Assembly: GCA_963823895.1 (NCBI GenBank) | Contig: CAWGNG010000020.1 | Span: 310,001 to 374,000, forward strand | DNA length: 64,000 nt | Reading direction: 5' to 3' | DNA from: G963675935 sp963823895 | GTDB lineage: Bacteria; Planctomycetota; Planctomycetia; Pirellulales; Thermoguttaceae | Shown here: positions 58,445 to 64,000 of the stretch, piece by piece | Numbering within the stretch: position 1 is the first letter of the stretch | Layout: every line of letters begins with the position of its first letter | Notes under the pieces: generated by a model | What the model saw: only the letters and a program-made list of their open reading frames with translations | Database searches by the model: none | What the model was told of the DNA's origin: nothing | Translations under genes and position numbers: made by a program

Positions 58445-59719
58445 TCAGACCTCCAGCAAATGCTCTTTTCTACAGAACTCGTTGAAGTGGTCGGCGATCT
58501 CGCCAAGGTCGTGATCGACTTGATCCCAGAGGCTTCGAGGCGGGCGATCTCTCAGAATGAATTGCCCCTTCGAGTTCTTCCCGTCGCGTTCGCTAATGCC
58601 AAAGAAAATGTTGTAGTCCGCATCTGCTCCTCCCGTCTCTTCGTACTTCTGCAGGAAGAGCACGCTCGCCTTCTGGTGCGTGTGCGGCAAGAAAGTGTTT
58701 CTGCCCAAACTAACCACCGCTAGAATCCGAGCTTTGCGCAACAACCATTCTCGCAGGTAGCCGAAACTTCCGGATGCAAACTTGTTGTGCGGAAGAACAA
58801 TCGCCATGCGTCCGCCCGGACGAAGAAGCTCCACACACCGCTCGACAAAGAGAACGTCTCTCTCGATCCTTGGTTTCTTTGAGGACAAGCCGTAAGATTC
58901 AAGCACCTGCCGTTCACGAACTTCACCGGCAAAGGGCGGGTTTGTCAAGATGATGTCGAAGCCCTTATGCCTCCGCATTCGGCTGCGACAGACATCCTCG
59001 ATCGTAAGTACAGATTCCTCGTCGCTAAACAATCCAGACATCGAGGGACGGAGCAGACTGTTTAGGCGAAGGATGTTTGCGCTGCCGTCCCCTGCGAGAA
59101 GCATTAGGGCTTTGGCTACCCTCACCGCTCGACCATCAATGTCGAATCCCCAGATGTTCGTTCGGCAGTACTCTTCCAGCTTGTCGGAACAGAGCGTCGG
59201 ACGTATGTAGTTCATGGTGTGGACCAGAAAACCGCCGGAGCCGCAGGCTGGGTCCAAGACGATGTCGGTTGGCTTTGGTCTTAACATCTGAACGCAGAGT
59301 TCGACAACGTGACGAGGGGTGAAGTATTGTCCCTTTGCCCCTTTTGCCGTCTTCGCCACCATGAACTCGAAGAAGCTGTCCATGACCTCAAGACCTTCAT
59401 CCGAAATCGTATGCTTTGACAAGGCTTCAACGCACACCGCAAGGTGTTCCGGTGTCAATCTCGGCCGCGTTTCTTCAAGGATTCCAGGCCACGCTTTGTC
59501 AGCCTGCTTGAGCAAAGCTGCGATGGCATTTGTCGTCTCCACTTCATGGCTGTGAACACGGAAGAGTCCCACACATCTCCGCTCGTCCCAGAGTTTGGCG
59601 ATGAGTAGCTTGAACACTTCCTCGAAGTCGTCCTCACCCGAATTCGCTAGCACAAGCTCCTCCAGACGAAGGAACAACGACTCGAGGTCGCCTGCCTGAT
59701 TCATGTGACGCTTCGCCAC
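58445..59719 (-). CDS. N6-adenine DNA methyltransferase (HsdM-like)
   Basis: 424 residues from GTG 59719 (GGAG seven bases upstream; ATG 59704 possible). AdoMet motif I is DPACGSGGFLVHTMNY (about residues 160-175) and the catalytic motif is ILTNPPFAGEVRERQVLESY (NPPF, about residues 255-258). A helical N-terminus (LESLFLRLEELVLANSGEDD) should contact the S subunit. It methylates adenine in the recognition sequence. No helicase-type HsdR is present next to it; the likely restriction subunit is transcribed divergently. Confidence 0.85.
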   Translation of the reverse strand: MAKRHMNQAGDLESLFLRLEELVLANSGEDDFEEVFKLLIAKLWDERRCVGLFRVHSHEVETTNAIAALLKQADKAWPGILEETRPRLTPEHLAVCVEALSKHTISDEGLEVMDSFFEFMVAKTAKGAKGQYFTPRHVVELCVQMLRPKPTDIVLDPACGSGGFLVHTMNYIRPTLCSDKLEEYCRTNIWGFDIDGRAVRVAKALMLLAGDGSANILRLNSLLRPSMSGLFSDEESVLTIEDVCRSRMRRHKGFDIILTNPPFAGEVRERQVLESYGLSSKKPRIERDVLFVERCVELLRPGGRMAIVLPHNKFASGSFGYLREWLLRKARILAVVSLGRNTFLPHTHQKASVLFLQKYEETGGADADYNIFFGISERDGKNSKGQFILRDRPPRSLWDQVDHDLGEIADHFNEFCRKEHLLEV

Positions 59720-59891
59720 TGGGTTACTCCTTTCCCATTACTTGTAGGGCAGCACGACGTTTCTGTCAAGGCGCGCGCCACAGAGAGCCATAAAATGCGA
59801 TTTTGGGGTAACAGCGCCGCTCTGGGAAGATCCCTCTCCGGCTTCCGGGGGGCGCGTCCGATTAGAGTGATAACCGAAAACAGCATAGTCC
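59720..59891. promoter_or_regulatory. Divergent promoter region of the restriction-modification locus
   Basis: 172 bp between the methylase start and the XRE regulator start. It must hold promoters for both arms. CATAAAAT near 59790 could be a plus-strand -10 box and the ATTAGAGTGATAAC around 59860 an operator for the regulator, but neither is certain. Confidence 0.4.
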
Positions 59892-60137
59892 ATGTCCGCC
59901 GCGCATGATCCGCTTTACATCGAGTTTGTCACGCGACTGCGAAACGCCCGCAAGTCGAAAGGCATTTCACAGACAGCGTTCGGTGAGTTGATCGGCAAAG
60001 AGCAATCCTTCGTCTCGAAGGTTGAGACCTGTGAAAGGCGGCTGGATGTGATCGAAGCGGCACGTTGGTGCGCCGCGCTTAATCTCCGTCTCGCGGACGC
60101 GCTCCCGGCGGAAATCAGGAAGCTATCGGAGGAATGA
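59892..60137 (+). CDS. XRE-family helix-turn-helix regulator (possible controller protein)
   Basis: 81 residues. FVTRLRNARKSKGISQTAFG ELIGKEQSFVSKVETCERRL is a typical HTH_3 domain. Size and position next to a restriction gene fit C (controller) proteins that time restriction after methylation. Its stop TGA is followed at once by the ATG of the next gene (60138), so the two are translated together. Confidence 0.75.
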   Translation: MSAAHDPLYIEFVTRLRNARKSKGISQTAFGELIGKEQSFVSKVETCERRLDVIEAARWCAALNLRLADALPAEIRKLSEE

Positions 60138-60959
60138 ATGGCAGCACCAATTACCGCCGTGGAACTTGCCGAACTGAAGAATGCCCTTCAACCGTTGGTA
60201 GGTTTGTGTTTTCGTAGTCTGCGATTGCCGATCGTAGCCTTGGAGGCTTTTGAACCCTCGCAGATTGGGACAATCGTTGGCGCGCTTATGGACGCCATGA
60301 TCCCGCACCTCGACATTCCGGGCGTGGGCCTGAAGAAGCATGAGGGCATCCTTGGAGACCGCGAGGGGTATCCTGATTACAAACACTCCTCAGGAAAGCG
60401 CGTCGAACTCAAACTCCTTTACGTAGACAATCCCAAGTTGAAGATGAAAAAGCCGCCTACGGCCCGCGAGGCGTCCGCGCACGTGACGCAAAAGGTGACG
60501 GTCAAGAACGTCGATCCCGCAAAGGACGCAATGCTCCTGGTAGCCTACCGCATTGAGCCGCACGAACAGCTTCCTAATGCCGCCATCCCAAAAATCATCG
60601 ATCTGGAAGTCCTGTCCATGATTGAGCTTGTCGAGGCCCGCGATGGGCGGATGAGCAATCGCGGTGGGCGATGGTTCGGCAACTATGAGACCCCCGCAAT
60701 CCTCAGCAAGATCGGGAAGCAAAAGCTCAACCAGGGCCAGCCCCTCGACACTTCGGGGTATGGCCGGAAGAAATCGGAAGGAAGGGATTTCAACGAAGAC
60801 ACTAACTTCGGGAAACTGAAACGGATACCACACCCTAGGTTGCAGGCTTTTCTTCGGAAGCATCGGCTCGTTGGTCCAAAGAAGCCTGGTCTTCGTCGGG
60901 CATTGAAGGAACTCCAGAAGATTGACGAACGTGATCTGCAAGACGAGAAGCGGACGTGA
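60138..60959 (+). CDS. Probable PD-(D/E)XK restriction endonuclease
   Basis: 273 residues. The motif GYPDYKHSSGKRVELKLLYV D (about residues 78-97; D, then E-x-K) fits the PD-(D/E)XK nuclease active site, with GILGDREGYPDY before it. No ATPase or helicase domain is visible. It is coupled to the XRE gene and faces the methylase/S pair. The combination suggests a restriction enzyme of type II character guided by the same site as the HsdM/HsdS-like pair. Activity is not proven from sequence. Confidence 0.65.
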   Translation: MAAPITAVELAELKNALQPLVGLCFRSLRLPIVALEAFEPSQIGTIVGALMDAMIPHLDIPGVGLKKHEGILGDREGYPDYKHSSGKRVELKLLYVDNPKLKMKKPPTAREASAHVTQKVTVKNVDPAKDAMLLVAYRIEPHEQLPNAAIPKIIDLEVLSMIELVEARDGRMSNRGGRWFGNYETPAILSKIGKQKLNQGQPLDTSGYGRKKSEGRDFNEDTNFGKLKRIPHPRLQAFLRKHRLVGPKKPGLRRALKELQKIDERDLQDEKRT

Positions 60960-61114
60960 TATTGCGGAGCCGCTAACTCGCAAATCGACAAACGCTGATC
61001 CGCGCTGATCTTCACTGATCCCCAAGATTAGCGGCAATCAGTGTTCCCCCTTCATCCGCGCCGCTTGCGCCTTCGCAACGAAGCACGACCGACAACGAGC
61101 CGCCGAACGCCGCC

Positions 61115-61400
61115 CTATTCGATCGTCACGCCAACCCGCCCGCCGGCCTCCACGATCATCTTCCACACGTTCTCATTGACCGGAATTCCCTCGGCAAGCC
61201 GCTTTTCGCGGGTGCGGAAGTCGTAAACGCCCGGCACGACCACCTCCTTGAATCCCGCCGCGGGCGCCGCCGACATCTGGTAGGCGCACATCCGATCGAC
61301 CAACTCGCGGAATCGCTCGCCGCCGCAATAGAACTCGGGATTGATGGCGATGATCGAAAAACTGTTGAAGCCCGGCTGATCCTGCGTCCCGTCTCGTTCA
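61115..61400 (-). pseudogene. LDH2/ureidoglycolate dehydrogenase C-terminal remnant
   Basis: The frame GTQDQPGFNSFSIIAINPEF YCGGERFRELVDRMCAYQ then AAGFKEVVVPGVYDFRTREK RLAEGIPVNENVWKMIVEA looks like the last ~95 residues of the LDH2 (malate/L-lactate) oxidoreductase family. The N-terminal ~240 residues and a start are missing; its 5' end merges with the 3' end of the UroD-like gene, so a deletion or recombination removed it. Non-functional. Confidence 0.7.
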
Positions 61401-62516
61401 ATAAGTTCCCATCTCCACCCCCTTCTCGACGAAGTAGCGGTACGTTTCGTAGTTCACCTGGCTCGGCACGCTATGATCGACCTGCAAGATGTAGCCGCTG
61501 CCGGCCATCGCCGCGGGCAGCTTCGCCTCCAATTCCCTGCGAACGCGGCCGAGGTCGTTCGAGATCAGTTCGCGGGCGTCCATGCCGCCAATGAAGGCGA
61601 GCCGCTCGCCGAACTTGCTCTTCATCTTCACCAGGTCCATGCCCGCCTTGACCTCGATCGGTTGCAGGCAATCGAGCCCGGCCTCGATCAGCCCGGGCAC
61701 GAGCGGCTCGACCAGCCCGTCGGCATGGAGGATCACCGGCAAAGCGTGAGCATGGGCGAAATCGAAAAGCCGCTTATGCCCCGGGAAAATCAGCTCCTTG
61801 TACATCGCCGGCGACATGAACGGCCGACGCTTGAACCCCAGATCGTCCCAAACCCACATTCCGTCGGGCAGCCCTTCGCGGGCGAAGAGGATTTCCAGCA
61901 TTTCCAGCGTGGCGGTGACATAGAGATCGACCATCGCCCGCACCCACTCCGGCTCCATCGCCATGCCGACCAGCAGGTTCTCGTGGCCGCAGACCGGCGA
62001 CATCTGGTCGAATGCCCCTACGACGCCGCAGGTGAAGAAGCGGCCGTCGCGGCCGCATTTCGCCCTGCCTTCGCGGTAGAGCTTGAAATCGATGCGGCGT
62101 TCGTAGAGGCTCTTGTCGGCAAGCCCCGGGCGGATGTGTTCTTCCCAATCGGCCTGTTTCTTCACGAGAAAATCGACGTGCTCGGCCGCGCCCGACTGAT
62201 CCTTCCGCCAGCGGAGCAGGGCGCCGTTGCCGTCGCGCACCAGTTTCGTCGTCTCGGTCTCCTCGACAACTTCATTGACGTCGATACTGCCCGCCATATT
62301 CAACAAGGTGGCGTAGGGCGGAGTGATTTCGCCGTTCGAGCGGCGCAGATCGAGCCCGAAATGATCGCTCACCTCGGCCGGCTCGCGGTAGAGCCCTTCG
62401 TCGGCCCACTTCTTCGCGGTCTCGCGCCAGAAGACCTCGAACAATCCGACGCGATCGACCGATTGGTGCTTTAAGATGCGTGCGATGCGCTCTGTGCTCG
62501 TAAGCGGAAGGCTCAT
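61398..62516 (-). CDS. Uroporphyrinogen decarboxylase-like (UroD/MtaA/CmuA superfamily) protein
   Basis: 372 residues from ATG 62516. The fold is suggested by MWVWDDLGFKRRPFMSPAMY, then LPVILHADGLVEPLVPGLIE AGLDCLQPIEVKAGMDLVKM and AFIGGMDARELISNDLGRV. Canonical UroD catalytic aspartate and arginine positions are not clear, and proteins of this subfamily in Planctomycetes are more likely methyltransferases or catabolic enzymes than heme enzymes. It lies beside an aldolase and a sugar-type regulator remnant, so a sugar-acid or aromatic catabolic role is possible. Confidence 0.75.
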   Translation of the reverse strand: MSLPLTSTERIARILKHQSVDRVGLFEVFWRETAKKWADEGLYREPAEVSDHFGLDLRRSNGEITPPYATLLNMAGSIDVNEVVEETETTKLVRDGNGALLRWRKDQSGAAEHVDFLVKKQADWEEHIRPGLADKSLYERRIDFKLYREGRAKCGRDGRFFTCGVVGAFDQMSPVCGHENLLVGMAMEPEWVRAMVDLYVTATLEMLEILFAREGLPDGMWVWDDLGFKRRPFMSPAMYKELIFPGHKRLFDFAHAHALPVILHADGLVEPLVPGLIEAGLDCLQPIEVKAGMDLVKMKSKFGERLAFIGGMDARELISNDLGRVRRELEAKLPAAMAGSGYILQVDHSVPSQVNYETYRYFVEKGVEMGTY

Positions 62517-62653
62517 CGTTCTCTTCGCGAGCGAGGTGTTTTCCGTGCGGCAGCCGTCCGCCCGTCGCGCCATCGCGAGCCGCCGCCGGCGCGATGCGTC
62601 ACCCTATCAGAATCCGCTTGGCCCGTCAAGAAACGCTTCTGCGAAGTGCATAT

Positions 62654-62769
62654 TGTTTCAGATCGTTTCATCGCACCGCCGCTGGGATGCGACCCGTGGC
62701 AACTCGGCATTGTGTTGCTCGCGCGGCGGACAATGCGGCAACTTGCGCCGCGTGACACGATCTGAAGCA
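62654..62769. promoter_or_regulatory. Inverted pair of ACGATCTGAARCA sites
   Basis: ACGATCTGAAACA on the minus strand (62654-62666) and ACGATCTGAAGCA on the plus strand (62757-62769) face each other across 90 bp, in the divergent region between the UroD-like gene and the regulator remnant. They could be binding sites for a LacI-type regulator, now decayed. Confidence 0.35.
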
Positions 62770-62832
62770 ACTGGACACGATCATTGACAGCCGTTTCTCG
62801 CATGATAGAATCGCTGCCATGAGTCCCGATGA

Positions 62833-63021
62833 CGCAACGCCCTCGAAGATTCGTTGCAAGTGGCCATCGCAGGGCGAATGCTGCGGCAAGTGATGAATGG
62901 AGAGCACCCCGATCCGCTTCACGCGATCCTGCCGGTCGAGTTGGTGGAAACGAATCGGAGAGGAGAGCGCCCGGCGAAGGCCGCCGGTCGAAAGCGCGTC
63001 GCTTCACGGAAATCGAAATAG
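62833..63021 (+). pseudogene. LacI-type regulator C-terminal remnant
   Basis: The frame RNALEDSLQVAIAGRMLRQV MNGEHPDPLHAILPVELVE and ...TNRRGERPAKAAGRKRVASR matches the end of a LacI/XylR-type sugar-responsive repressor, with a basic tail. A stop lies just upstream in frame and no start or DNA-binding domain is visible. The gene is broken, probably with its 5' part lost. Confidence 0.6.
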
Positions 63022-63032
63022 AAAGAAATGGA

Positions 63033-63928
63033 ATGATGCATCTATCAGGATTGATTGCGGCGACCTTCACGCCGATGCACGCGGACGGCTCGTTGAACCT
63101 GGCGATGGCCGGGCCGATCGTCGATCACTTGATCCATAGCGGCGTGAGCGGATTGTACGTCTGCGGGAGCACGGGCGAAGGGCCGCTGCTGACGACCGCG
63201 GAACGAAAGGAAACGGCGGCAGCCTACGTCGAAGCCGCGGCCGGGCGCCTGCCGGTCGTAGTGCAGGTCGGCCACAGCAGCGTGATCGAAGCACGCGAAC
63301 TGGCGGCCCATGCTCAGCAGATCGGGGCCAACGCCACTTCCGCGGTAGCCCCCTACTATTTCAAGCCAAGTTCGATCGGCACACTCGTCGATTGCCTCGC
63401 GGAGATCGCCGGCGGCGCCCCGAAGCTGCCGTTCTATTACTACCACATTCCCGAGCTTTCCGGCGTTCACGCCAACATGGTGGAACTGCTCCGGCACGCC
63501 CCGAGCAAGATGCCGAACTTCGCCGGCATCAAGTACACGGCCCCGTTGGTCAACGAGTTCCAGACGCTCATTGACTTGAGCAACGGGCGCTTCGATATCC
63601 TCTTCGGCCGCGATGAGATGCTGCTGAGCGGGCTGGCGGGCGGCGCCGACGGGGCGGTTGGCAGCACCTACAACTTCGCCGCCCCGTTGTATCGTCGCGT
63701 AATCGCGGCCTTCGAACGCGGCGACGTTGCGGAAGCCCGGCGCTGCCAAGGAGAGGCCGTAGCGATGGTCAACGTCCTTCTTTCCTATCGCGGCCACGCT
63801 GGTTTGAAGGCGGCGATGGGGCTGCGCGGGTTGGACTGCGGCCCGACCCGCTTGCCCAACGTTTCTTTGCGCCCGAGGAGGTGGAAAGTCTTCGCCGCGA
63901 TCTGGACGCCGTGGGGTTCTTCCGCTGA
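63033..63928 (+). CDS. Dihydrodipicolinate synthase / N-acetylneuraminate lyase family aldolase, one frameshift near the end
   Basis: About 297 residues if one base is restored near 63858. MMHLSGLIAATFTPMHADGS, then the motif YVCGSTGEGPLLTTAERKE (about residues 43-61), the tyrosine-rich PFYYYHIPELSGVHANMVEL, and the Schiff-base lysine in NFAGIKYT (about residue 167) define the class I aldolase family. Near 63858 the frame must drop back one base to give QRFFAPEEVESLRRDLDAVG FFR and the TGA at 63926-63928; without it the frame runs to the end of the window. It follows the LacI-type remnant by 12 bp. It probably cleaves a keto-acid sugar such as sialic acid. Confidence 0.75.
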
Positions 63929-64000
63929 ATCGTTACGTGACATCGCCTGTTTTCAACCGGTTTACGCAGTTCAACGGGAGGAAATCAGCAGTGGGCCTGG
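63929..64000. other. Sequence after the aldolase
   Basis: Seventy-two bases with no recognisable start. Nothing further can be said because the window ends. Confidence 0.3.

Overview
The window looks like chromosomal DNA of a high-GC member of the Planctomycetota, most likely of the Pirellulales type. Lineage hints are the two PEP-CTERM proteins, a BBP7-like outer-membrane barrel, DUF1570 and DUF4838 secreted proteins, a Uma2 nuclease, a giant tandem UvrA and an incomplete dcw cluster (murC-murB-ftsQ with no ftsA/ftsZ beside it). No rRNA, convincing tRNA or CRISPR array was found.

Layout. 1-9.8 kb: end of an AddB-like nuclease overlapping an AddA-like helicase-nuclease, a tRNA nucleotidyltransferase, a frameshifted small coiled-coil gene, a membrane HExxH protein, a TPR protein, a DUF1570 protease-like protein and a coiled-coil protein. 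9.8-14.4 kb: a pseudopilin-like gene, a decayed ISKra4-like insertion sequence and a gene-poor stretch. 14.4-24.3 kb: nitroreductase, cupin, ftsQ-murB-murC, two PEP-CTERM paralogues, uppS and purA. 24.35-27.4 kb: a 3,045-bp element with IS1-like inverted ends and a perfect 8-bp target duplication, carrying four candidate cargo genes plus a transposase. 27.6-34.9 kb: cysteine desulfurase, a hypothetical protein, scpB with an extreme acidic tail, a DUF488-DUF488-dual-OB-like trio, and lgt with an embedded PDZ-like domain. 35-39.5 kb: a ThuA-like gene, then a lipoylation cluster (lipB, lipA, lipoyl-like domain) with odd catalytic residues. 39.6-50 kb: a DUF4838 protein, a CBM9-like protein and the 2,491-residue double UvrA. 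50-57.3 kb: the BBP7-like barrel, small genes, an antitoxin with a toxin remnant, purD, and a Rieske/cytochrome b operon. 57.4-61 kb: a divergent restriction-modification locus (M and half-S to the left, XRE regulator and PD-(D/E)XK protein to the right). 61-64 kb: an LDH2 remnant, a UroD-like protein, a LacI-type regulator remnant and a DHDPS/NanA-family aldolase.

The most striking feature cuts across all of this. Many families of short palindromic or tandem repeats occupy the intergenic spaces and also lie in-frame inside housekeeping genes (addA, murC, purA, cysteine desulfurase, lipB, lipA, uvrA), where they are read through as extra peptide. A larger MITE-like family of about 220-300 bp, with ends reading ACCACGGAG...CTCCGTGGT, occurs only between genes. 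Several genes also need a single missing base, often near a short homopolymer, to restore the reading frame. This points either to sequencing undercalls or to real decay.
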